From Hymenopellis radicata (taxonomy: Eukaryota; Basidiomycota; Agaricomycetes; Agaricales; Physalacriaceae), in assembly GCA_015501595.1 (NCBI GenBank), contig JADNRX010000226.1, forward strand, positions 1-64,000: a DNA stretch of 64,000 nucleotides. Direction: 5' to 3'. Position 1 is the first letter of the stretch. Each line of letters starts with the position of its first letter. The notes beneath the pieces were generated by a model. That model was not told the DNA's origin, did no database searches, and saw nothing but the letters and a program-made list of their open reading frames with translations. A program made the position numbers and the translations under genes. Below are positions 54,569-64,000 of this stretch, one piece after another.

Positions 54569-57500
54569 CTATTTTAGTTCAGCACGCCTGCGAAGACAAG
54601 GGTCAGTACATGAGAGGAAACGAAAAGAGAGAAAAGGACATACAATCTAATAGTATCATACAAAAACTTGTAACTCCTCAAGTTTCCTTTCAATCGGCGA
54701 ATATCGAGACTGAACGTGTCAGAAAGACCAGTCATCTTGGTCAACTCGACAGAGAACCGCACTTCGTCGCCAACGTCCTCGGTGGGGTCGCCGTACACAG
54801 GCTCCAATAAGGCTCCAGGCTCCGATACCAGCACACTGGCGTTGGGCGTGTCAACATCATCGTACGTCGTCGGGGTACCGCCAGACACTTGCGAGGACTG
54901 GCGGCGCATCAACAGGCCACGGAGCATTCCACCGCCCGAGAAGGATCCATGCGACGGGACTGGCAGACCTCGCTTGTCGACCTACAAGTGCCATCATTAA
55001 CAGGTATCAAAAGCGATAGTGAATGAAAAACTCACGCCATTGGAGGCCGCACTGCCCATCATGGTGACTGCAGCGAGACCACCCGAGCCACCAACGCTCC
55101 CGATAGTACCTGGGAGCTTTTTCTTCTTCATCCGGATGCAGCGGTACTTGTACTCGCTCTCCAACTGCACCTCGATACCCATGCCGAGCAGAACGTCCTT
55201 GATATGCTTTATAACCTCGGGCGGTGGTCGCGTCGTCGTCATATCCGGATCAACAGCGCCATGGTGGGCACGGAGAGCGCCACCAGGGTTCCTCGACCTC
55301 TCGGTGTGGTGGCTTCCACTTCCACCGCCGACAGTAACCGAGTTCCTAAACCTGGTGACAAGACTCGGCGTAACAGAGGACGCGTCAGTAGTACTAGACG
55401 GCGTCCGCTGAGGCACGACCGCCGTATGCCTGCCCGATGTCGAACGATGCGCAGAAGGCGTCACCTGGACCGACGCTGCCCGCTGGTTCACAGTGCTAGA
55501 CGATTCATTCTTCTGGCGATAATGGGTGCTGGCATGGTCGACGCTAGCTTCCTCCTCGTACTGGGACTGTGTTGGGTCCATCACACCAACGGAGTCGCGA
55601 GCCTTGCTCCTGCTTCGGAACCATTGCATAACCTTCCTGGCCTTGCCTGTAGAGGCTTGCATGTCAGATGTACGACCTATTCTGCCAGAATCATCCACAT
55701 CCACATCCACGGGCGCACGAGCAGAAACCTCGTTGTAGGAGGAAGGAGGTGACATAGCGCTCTGGGGTGTCCGCGCTGACTCCAGAGGTGTCTTTTCTGG
55801 CGACGCCATAGCAGACACTGGCGTAGTTGCGGTCCTGCCCTTGCGTCCTTTCATGGTCCGGGCGATCACGACCGTTAATGAGCTCCTCTTACTCTTCTTG
55901 TCGGTGGGAGGCGTACTCGATTCCTTGTCGCTAGAAGGAGAAAGTAACGAACCAGACGTGTTCGACGCAGCATTGGGATCGCTGCCGTTGCTAAAGAACT
56001 TGGCGACAGCAGAAGGAGTTCGGTTGTGTCTGCTACCCTTGGATGACGCCTGGGACTCTTTGTCCTTTTCACGCTCTTCCGCTGCCGTGCCTTCGGGAGA
56101 CGCGAAGACGACTGGCGTGTCAGGAGGACTGGCCAATGTGATACTCGGTGTCTCCACTGGAGGAGGCTTGCTGCGTGGTGTACTTCTACTGGAAGTTCGC
56201 TCGCGATGAGGAGCGGTGGGAGTAGTCGGTGCGACATCATCCTGGGGTTGTGCGGGGAGGGGTTTAGTTTCAGGATTGGATGGACGACGTTTCTTTTCTG
56301 GAGTACGGGTTGTGCCGTTTGTCGTCGGGATGTGAGCGGAGTGTGAACTCGAAGGCTCGGCGTGCCTTCGCTCGCGTTCGCTATCATGTGCCTCCGTGGT
56401 CCTTTCTCTACGCGACGATCCAGAACGTGGTCCCTCGTACTCAACCTGGACGGTATGAGGTCTTGCCGCCTTCTTGCCCTTATTGACAGGAGTTTCGGGC
56501 ATTTCCTGGGAAACGACTCCAGGCGGGGCAGCGAAAGGATCATCTCCGTCAATGAGACCGTGATCGTATTTCGAACTGACGGGCGCAGTGACTGGCGGCG
56601 GAGATTGAGCAGCACTCTGCTCTGGTGAGGTCTGGTACAACAAGCTACTGGGGCCTGTTTTAACAGAGTGACTTCTAGAGGAGGAGGAATTGACGGACGT
56701 TTGGTTTTCGGGCCGATGGCTTTGGCTCCGTCCAATTCTATCCACGGAAGAAGACTGGGCAGCGGCGCGCATTTGCTTCTGGTACGCCAGCCTCTTTTGC
56801 TGGTGTTGGTCCATAGCAGACCGTTCGAGGTCATCGACGGTGCGGCCAAACGCAGTACGAACATCATCATCCAAATCATCAGGTGGCATGGCATAGGCAG
56901 AAAGCCATGGGTGGGCCATGACGTGTTCGAGACTGGCTCGGCGAGAGGGATCCGGAACGAGCATCATGGAGAGCAGGTTGCGGGCCTCCTCAGAAATGTA
57001 GTCAGGGAAGGATAAGGGAGTATTGACAATGTATTTGTATAAGAGGTTGATGTTGTCGCCATCGGGGTTTGCAGGATCGTCATCGAAAGGAAGATATCCG
57101 GCTAGCATGGCGTAGAGAATAACGCCGCAACTCCAAATGTCGACGGCGCTGCCAACGTACAGACCTTCGCTAATGACGAGCTCGGGCGCAGCGTAGCAGG
57201 GAGAGCCACAGGATGTTTGCATAAGATCATCACTGCGATGCTCGAAGCGATTGGCAAAGCCGAAATCTGTGATGAGAACGTTGCGGTTACGATCCAGGAG
57301 AAGGTTCTCTAGTTTGAGATCCCTGTGAACAATCTTTTTCTGGTGAATGTACCACACGCCGGATATCAATTGTGAGAACAACTTTGCCGCGTCTTTTTCC
57401 CGAAGGTAGCGGTGGGCGAGAATATGGTCAAACAGTTCACCGCCAGAGGCGTACTCGATGATAATGCCAATGTACTTGTCCGTTTCGATGACATCGTACA

Positions 57501-58066
57501 GGCGGACAATGTTGGGATGTTTTAGCGTCTATCAATTGCAATTCGGTTGAAAGGAGCGGGAAAAAAAACGCAAGACAAACCTTGAGAACCTCGATTTCCC
57601 GTTCGACCTTGGACATGCGGACGGCGGTGTCGATGTTGCCGCGTCGAATGAGCTTCACAGCGACCTCCTCGCCCCACTGGCTGTGTAGGCCCAGTTTGAC
57701 TTTACCGAATTCGCCCTCTCCCAGCGTCTGCAGCAGCAAGTACGGCCCAAACTTGGGAATCGTACGTTTCGGGTGGGCATTGGCGTATGCCACGGCGGCG
57801 GGATGGGAATAGACGTCGGTGTAAGGAGTCTGGTTGTCCTGGTTGCGTTCTCGGCCATTCTGACGGTGACCGTTGGTAGAGTGGTCGTGGGAGGACGAGA
57901 CGACGGTATGCGAAGCCCGCTGGCGCTTGCTAGTCGCTGCGGGCGACGGGGTTGACTGGGAGTGTACGTTGACGGATACTGGGCGGGAAGCATTGGGGTT
58001 GCCGTGGCGCGACGGGCCAGCGGGGCTGTCGCCAGACGGGATCTGGAGGCTCGACGACGGTGCCAT
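54569..58066 (-). CDS. KIN4-like Ser/Thr protein kinase (CAMKL group)
   Basis: Four exons (58066-57581, 57528-55036, 54981-54644, 54587-54569) give about 1111 residues. After a disordered N-terminus the kinase domain begins YLLLQTLGEGEFGKVKLG, with AVKLIRR (catalytic Lys), HRDLKLENLLLD, TDFGFANRF and the activation segment SCGSPCYAAPELVISEG. A roughly 500-residue Ser/Pro-rich middle follows. Near the end, VIKHIKDVLLGMGIEV and YKYRCIRMKKKKLPG look like a KA1-type membrane-binding part, then GDEVRFSVELTKMTGLSD and a short end, LRAELK. Relatives of this group act in spindle-position and cell-polarity checkpoints (known for yeast Kin4). Start 58066 was chosen for its good context; an in-frame ATG at 58189 is possible. 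Confidence 0.85.
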
Positions 58067-59148
58067 CGTTGCTAAATGGTCGAGCTCGCCGTCGTTGACG
58101 ATGAGCAAGGGATAAATTGCCAAGTTTGTGGTGGCAGTCGGAAAGAGGAACACACGTGCTGTTGTGCCTTGGTAACCATCCCCCGTCAATCGACTCCGAG
58201 GTCAATTCAGCACTTGCGTCTTCTCTTCGCTTGTTACAGTTTTTTCTCTCTACGTTTCGCGCCCTCCCTGTTTGATTTCCCCCGTTGACTAGCAGTGCTT
58301 CATCATATGTATCACACCGACCCATCGTTTGATAATTCGTCGCTGCATTCTCCCTGCATAATACTCTGTTCTAACATCAATCTCTACTACGCGCCGGGAC
58401 CTTGAGCTTCTTCGTTTGTTTCACCGCATAATATCAGCTTCTTCAATCTTGGGGTACCCTCGTGCCTCGGTATCTACAACATCTCCATTCCAACAAGCTA
58501 CCAGTATAGCAGGACAATACAGACACGTAAGGCGCATTCGGGTCCCCTTTGAACCTCGGCCAGAGCCTGCAATATGACCGCAGGGCGAGGCTTCCAAGTG
58601 GTTCCCGTGGAATTGCGAGGGGGATATCCGCTCCGCTACTGAGTCAATTTTACAAAGACAGGACAGCGGCTCCTGAATACATCTCAATGCTAGTGGCCTT
58701 TTACGTTCAATCCTTCGTTAAGAACGGACGTACACATGATTCTTGGACTTGTTTCGCTTTTGACGTTGCTCGCATGTCGAATTGCGACCTTGTTCCTCTC
58801 CCAAGAGCAGGCTGCTCTTTCAATCTCTGATTTACATCTTGAATTCACATCCAACCGGTGATTATCCCACGTCGTCGTGATACTGATATGTATGCAACGC
58901 CACACTTGTAAACACAATCGATCGACCAGCCAAGTTACAGGAATTTGTTTGATACGCGAGTTACTTGCACATTCCTACGGCGCCAAACCGACTACACACA
59001 CCTCTGGCCTTGCAAGTTCATAGCGTCCTGGAAATTTGAAGAACCAAGGTTCAACATTGGATAAGCATACATGTAGGAATAAACAGTACATGATATCAAG
59101 CAAGAGAACTAACAAAAAAACCATGAATGATAACAGCAATATAACAGA
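58067..59148. other. Intergenic, no gene recognised
   Basis: About 1.1 kb between the kinase start and the H2A.Z stop; both genes are on the minus strand. It should hold the kinase promoter and 5' leader. Open frames are short and overlap on both strands, with no repeats from elsewhere in the window. Confidence 0.45.
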
Positions 59149-59684
59149 TTAAGCCGGCGGCGGCTCAGTTCCCTTCTTGGGGCCGCGCGCAGCGGCGGTA
59201 AGCGATTTGTGGATAAAGGGCAAGACGCCACCTCCTGCGATCGTAGCCTTCACCAATGTATCGAGCTCCTCATCGCCACGGATGGCAAGCTGCAAATGCC
59301 GAGGCGTGATACGTTTGACGCGTAAATCTTTCGACGCGTTACCTAACGTAACATTAGTAAAACGTCGACTTGAATGGTCAATATAGAGACAAACCTGCGA
59401 GTTCTAGTACTTCGGCTGTGAGGTATTCGAGGATCGCAGACGTATACACAGCGGCCTTGGCACCGATGCGGACTTTGTTTTGGGTGCGTTGCTTCAAATA
59501 ACGATGGATACGACCAACCGGGAACTGAAGGCAAAGAATGTCCATCATCCGATGAGGTGAAAGCGGATGAGTGACATACCTGAAGCCCGGACCTCTGACT
59601 CCTCGTTTGGAACGTCTTGCCTCCGTCGGCGTTGCGCGACGCGCCGGTGTTGCCACCTTTCGCTTTTCCTGCTTTGGGAGGCAT
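59149..59684 (-). CDS. HTZ1: Histone variant H2A.Z
   Basis: Three exons (59684-59580, 59524-59395, 59342-59149) give 142 residues. The N-terminal tail has Lys and Gly like acetylated H2A.Z tails ([14 protein letters not shown]). The core reads [38 protein letters not shown] and [38 protein letters not shown] and [14 protein letters not shown] follow, in which GDEELD and the C-terminal docking region mark H2A.Z rather than canonical H2A. It replaces H2A in nucleosomes near promoters and is loaded by SWR1. It is divergent from the gene at 60050, sharing a promoter region of about 370 bases. Confidence 0.93.
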
Positions 59685-60049
59685 CTTCGACGAACGATTG
59701 AAGGACTTGAATTACTACGCAAATGACAATGTAAGCCAAGGAAAAAGGCAAAATGAAGCAACAACGCACGCGTTGATACACGCCTTGTTGACAAGACCGA
59801 AAAACGTTCTAGTTTGCAGCATAACGTGAGGAAGAGAGATTCAAAGCGAGGAGGGGATACTGACAGGCTGGAAACGCGAAACTGGCGGCGTGGTGGTGGT
59901 ATTAAATCAAGACGTTGTTTGCCCGTATTGACATACTAAATTTCCCACTCATCAACGTCCCCACGTGAGACCCGATCGTGTTCTTCCTTTCCGAGCCATC
60001 GCCAGGGTCTCGCTCAAGCGCGCGCCTGTCACGCGCACCATTCTGAACA

Positions 60050-61004
60050 ATGCCGTCGCCGTCTCCATCATATTCCCGTCTCGCCGCCGCCGTCTTCGTT
60101 GCTGCAAGGACTATGTTCACCTTTCGACCTTGGCCACCTCAATGCGGACCGTTCCCGGGACGACATCTCATCCATTTAGTACTTGTACAGGACCAAAACG
60201 AAGCTTGCTCCTTCCGTTGCAGACGTGATACTTCCGACTAATACGAAGGTCACTACGATGCGTCTGCTAGACGCGTCTTCGGACCCGCGCCATTTGACAA
60301 AAATGGACTGTTGTAATAGACACCGGCGATGGTGGAGGATTTTATCGCGGGGCCCTGAATGTCCCAGACGTCTTCTTGAATGACGGCAAGTAGTTCTTTC
60401 CTTTTCATACCTGAACCACCAAGTGTTCAATTTCCTTTCTAGACTGTCTTCCTGCCTCAATGGGTGTTCGATTTCGATGCCTGGAAGGCTATTCCGCCGC
60501 CCGAAGCGCCCGATACGCGTCAACATGAATATATTCAGTTTGATATACTTGGACTAACGCGTAGATTTGAATGGAGTGTATGCTATGTTTTGTTGTTCAC
60601 GAAAGCTCGGCCCACGAGACCACTGTCTACGACGCGGCAAATCTCTCAAGACATTACATCATCTACCTTCAACTGACCACGTCCAGCGCAGGTCTTCGCG
60701 TCGGATTGGGAGGAATTCAAGGCACCTTCGACGTATGCTTATCCTTCGTCACCGAGCGCAGGCTCCGCGACTGCCTTCGGAGATTGGCTTGTATTCTCAG
60801 GTGCTTGGCTGGCTACCAAAGATAACCCGACTATCCAGCACGACGTCCGATGCATGTCCGAACTCGTAGTTCCGCAGGAACGGGGGGTACATCGCCTTCT
60901 CGCCTTCTTTTTCTTTCATTCTCAACGATTCGCAGGACCCGGCGGCTTATCATCCACAGTTTGACAAGCTAGGAGCGGCGGCTTTTCGAAAGGCCGTTGT
61001 CTAG
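60050..61004 (+). CDS. Hypothetical protein, multi-exon
   Basis: I do not recognise the family. Convincing coding parts are VVIDTGDGGGFYRGALNVPD (about 60312), TVFLPQWVFDFDAWKAI and EYIQFDILGLTRRFEW (60443-60575). They continue with TVYDAANLSRHYIIYLQL (about 60625), VFASDWEEFKAPSTYAYP and FGDWLVFSGAWLATKD (about 60695-60830). A final exon after an intron at about 60890-60940 reads DPAAYHPQFDKLGAAAFRK and stops at 61002. The join before TVFLPQW was not resolved with standard splice sites, and the N-terminal exon is uncertain. It has no predicted membrane span. It shares a divergent promoter with H2A.Z. Confidence 0.45.
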
Positions 61005-61573
61005 CACGGCCTCCTTCAAAGGGTCAGACGACAGACGACAGAGACTCGCGCGCAATCTTTCTCGTCTCCAATGTGCATAAGTGATGCTTGTGGACATTAC
61101 ATATGCTTTAACATTCTCTGGGTACGTACTGGATTCTTGGAAAATTAACGAGACGGCAAAGGATGAAAGGATGATGGAAGTGTTGGTAAGAGACTAAGAT
61201 GTATCGCCAAGTGTGTTGCAGACGTTCAAATTCGAGCCCGACAGCGTGCTTTTCGCTGGTCGCTCATGATTGTCGGTGCACCAGGATGACTTTTCAATTT
61301 GTCTTCATGCTCTCCGCTGTGAACGGCGCGCATCTTAGGCGCTAGGTCCAAACGGTATCAGTGTGTGCAGGAAGGCATGATGCCATTCTTTTTGCAGCAT
61401 CCGCTGTTCACATTCTTTCATCCTCTTGTATGGGTCGAAGCTGGGCTCGTTAATTTCAACGTCTGCTAATCGACGAGAGCAAGTTCCTGGTAAGATAAAC
61501 CATCAGGAGGACCTGTAAGTGTACATTTTTTCCTTCCTCAGAATACTGTGCTGACGCGACATTATCATAGACA

Positions 61574-61948
61574 ATGGTCGATCTAAGAGACCTGTGCGAA
61601 GTCCATATCCGGTCGAGTGCGACGAGGCAAGTGGCCACCGTATCGTTTTCGTATGTATCTGCCACTGCTTTGTTCTTCACCTCCTAATGATGTCTCGCTA
61701 GGGCCCGTCTCATGTATCGATCTTCTCATCCGACGTTCGGCGAAGCGTTCCCAGAGCGCGCAGCTTCATTAACGGGGGTCCCCAGTGATCTCGTCAACGC
61801 GCCACTTTTCACGATTGATAACAGTCTAACGGAGGAGAAGCTTAGGATGAAGTTTACGTCTGTTGAAGAGACTGTCATTGATATAGCGAAGTGGTTGATA
61901 GCCTCTGGCGTCGAGGAGGTATGGGCGGCTGTGGGCAAGAGGTACTAG
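61574..61948 (+). pseudogene. Extended SDR / epimerase-like C-terminal fragment
   Basis: MVDLRDLCEVHIRSSATRQ resembles the VDVRDLAxAHxRA motif found after the substrate loop in NAD(P)-dependent epimerase/reductase proteins. An intron at about 61650-61702 then leads to HPTFGEAFPERA, VNAPLFTIDNSLTEEKL and MKFTSVEETVIDIAKWLI, like their C-terminal end. The Rossmann N-terminal half with GxxGxxG was not found upstream (61000-61570), so this appears to be a truncated remnant. The C-terminal exon itself is open. Identity is tentative. Confidence 0.4.
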
Positions 61949-62156
61949 ATAAAATAATGATTTTGTTCACGTGCACGGTAGACGCGCGCGCGCAACGCAT
62001 ATATTGTACGGCTTTGTTCATGGTGGCATAGCCGCTCTTGCTGGCGCTCGCCTTCCGTGGGCATCCCACAGTTCTATAGTATTCAATTTTACTGTAGTAG
62101 GGTGATCGTATGTTGTGACCGTATGCCGATCAAGGTTGCTTTTCTACCACCACGCA

Positions 62157-63618
62157 ATGACCGTCCTTCCCTTAGAGCTGCTATTGCTCATTTTTGACAA
62201 CGCCTCAGTCCGGACTTTGCATTCTCTATCTCTATGCTCTCATCAAATACGAATATTGGTTTTCCCGCTCTTGTATCGCCACGTCGTATTCGAGAACAAG
62301 AAGGAGCTATCCCAGTTCAGTTCACGCGTCATTTCGGAGGCGAACGGCGAGAATCTCGTTGACGACTTGCGCGTAGCAGACCATGTACACGACTTGGCAT
62401 TTCGCGACGTATATTATTTTCAGGATGAGTTGGTGCTCTTGGCATCAGCGCTACAACATATGAAGGCTCTACGTGGACTGACGTGGTCGGCACTGCTCCC
62501 AAGAGACCCCACCATCTTCTCCGCCGTTCAAACGACCTGCAACAGCCTCCAAAATCTTAGTTTACATCTTGCCAAGGAGTACTTTGACGGTGACGATGGT
62601 GAGCGAGCTTACTGTAGGTCGGGAAATGTTCATCACTAAAAACATTTTAGATGATTACACGTCGACTCTTTTCGGGTTCAAAGGACTTGCACGCTTGGAG
62701 ATCTCATTGTGTACGTCCCGTATTCTATTCTCACATGCTAGACGCTCACGTTGATATGATTAGGGCGTCTCCAAATCTCATAGCCCTCGATTTATCGCTG
62801 TATACTGAGGGCGACTTGCCCGCAAAGTGGGATATCGACATGCTCTTCCAATCCATCGACATTAATATTGCGCCTACTACTCTGAGGCTCCGCAAGGATG
62901 CTGCCCTTGATCTTCATGCATTCAGTGATTCCACGAAACCCACGCCCTTTCGTTCATTCCTCCTGTCCCATCATGACAAAATCACATCCCTTGCACTCCC
63001 TGCGCCACAAGAAGATTTCGCACACGGTCCTCCCAGCCTAAATCTCCCCCCTGACACACTTCCAGTGCTGCGAGAGTTTGAAGGCCCCATCTACTGGTGC
63101 TCTCAACTTTCCAAGCTCCAAGTCGCCTCCAAACTTGAAAGCCTCACAGTGCTTTCGGACCACAGGGCGCTCTTTGAAGACGACAGGCGGGACATGTTCT
63201 TAGAAGCGCTTCGAGCCTTTTCTGCACTCAAAGCATTGAATGTATTCGAGGGACAAACCTACCTTTCCGCGCTGGAGTTGAAGGTTATCATAGAGAACAC
63301 CCCTCATCTTGAGTGCCTCACATTTGCCTTCTTTACCTTCGATACAGCGGTATGTCTACATAGGCGTTAGCTATACGCACTTTCTGACTGATTTCAAAGC
63401 ATACCATTGGTTCTCAACTGTCGTGCCTCAACTTACGAGTGTTAGCAGCTCATAACCTCCCGTATACTGGCAGACTTGGCGCCGAAGAATTCGTTCGGAC
63501 TCTGGCGCAATATTGTGCTTCTCTGGTGATGGTTGAAGACCTCGACCGGTGTCGGGTGACAACTATTCTCAGAAAGGAAGGTGGTATCGATTTAGAGGTA
63601 TCACAAATGCAAATCTGA
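62157..63618 (+). CDS. F-box-like protein with leucine-rich C-terminus
   Basis: The start MTVLPLELLLLIFDNAS followed by RTLHSLSLCSHQIRILVFPL fits an F-box-like N-terminus, which in fungi links Skp1/cullin ligases to substrates. After that come leucine-rich stretches such as VLLASALQHMKALRGLTWSA, NSLQNLSLHLA and ASPNLIALDLSLYTEGD. Later ones are SFLLSHHDKITSLALP, LEALRAFSALKALNVFEG and LEVSQMQI at the end. Introns are seen at about 62600-62650, 62709-62763 and 63350-63400. Large, fast-evolving families of this type are typical of agaricomycetes. No substrate can be named. Confidence 0.65.
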
Positions 63619-64000
63619 ATGGTGGTTGCTAATGCTTACGATGGTCATTGTGTATTGCCGAGTAGAGTATTGAATCATCGATATTCATGGCTTCGAGAGC
63701 AGATGCATTATAATAGATAGTAAATAAGATTGTAATGGTTGTGCAGCGAAGACCCGACAAGGAATTGCTAATCACCTTGCTTGCCGTAGTTACAACTGCG
63801 CTACATGAAGCGCCAATCAACTATCCCAGTGGCCAACGAAGCTAGTCGGGCGATACAACTTTTCTGCCACTCTAGAAGGTGCTTTACTGCAAGGCCCACG
63901 AGTACATCCCGAGCGCGCTCCTTCACCGAGGAATTCTCATAAAACGGAAACGCGTCCGAGTTCCGCAGATGACTGACGCCGCGGGAAGCCTATCACAGTG
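63619..64000. other. 3' flank, nothing recognised
   Basis: The last 380 bases after the F-box-like gene have no convincing frame, repeat or RNA gene. The sequence runs off the window. Confidence 0.4.

Noticed and set aside
55875..56894. A 339-codon minus-strand ORF
   Set aside because: It lies in another frame of the KIN4-like kinase gene on the same strand, has an Arg/Pro-rich composition typical of a shadow frame, and has no domain.

Overview
The window is nuclear DNA of a filamentous basidiomycete, most likely a mushroom-forming agaricomycete. Genes carry several short introns of about 40-65 bases with GT-AG and occasional GC-AG ends. Gene content also points there: two DUF6534 membrane proteins, a PIG-P subunit, H2A.Z, a fungal P450, a KIN4-like kinase, and the RNase H end of a fungal LINE. 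No protein was searched against a database. All family calls rest on motifs read by eye, and exon joins were worked out from reading frame and splice-site signals.

Layout: (1) 1-5655 is a gene-poor duplicated block, cut by the left edge of the window. (2) 5.7-28.9 kb holds single-copy genes: an ETT1/Nro1-like translation factor, a multi-pass membrane protein, a Ser-rich protein, a mitochondrial citrate carrier, a cytochrome P450, a DUF6534 protein, a conserved unknown, a 5'-truncated LINE and a second DUF6534 protein. (3) About 28985-37050 is an inverted copy of block 1, about 2.2 kb longer because one sub-unit is repeated there. (4) 37-40.2 kb holds a weak hypothetical gene and a long low-complexity protein. 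(5) 40.6-44.45 kb is a third cluster of the same repeat units. (6) 44.9-50.8 kb has the intact fucosyltransferase-like gene whose decayed relatives fill the repeats, then GPI19/PIG-P and an MFS permease. (7) 51.2-54.2 kb is a decaying tandem array of HD-domain hydrolase genes. (8) 54.5-63.6 kb has the KIN4-like kinase, H2A.Z, an unknown gene, a reductase fragment and an F-box-like protein.

The most unusual signal is in the duplicated blocks. At least nine different short hairpins in the left block have loops resembling the Pol III box A / tRNA D-arm (TRGYnnAGYGG). Each is followed 40-60 bases later by a run of four to eight T. The two commonest recur in the inverted copy and in the third cluster, among broken fucosyltransferase paralogues. 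They look like a family of very small Pol III-type units or SINE heads. A second notable story is the HD-hydrolase array: one intact gene, one with two single-base deletions, and one remnant, interrupted by a dispersed palindrome-bearing element also found at 5.9 kb.
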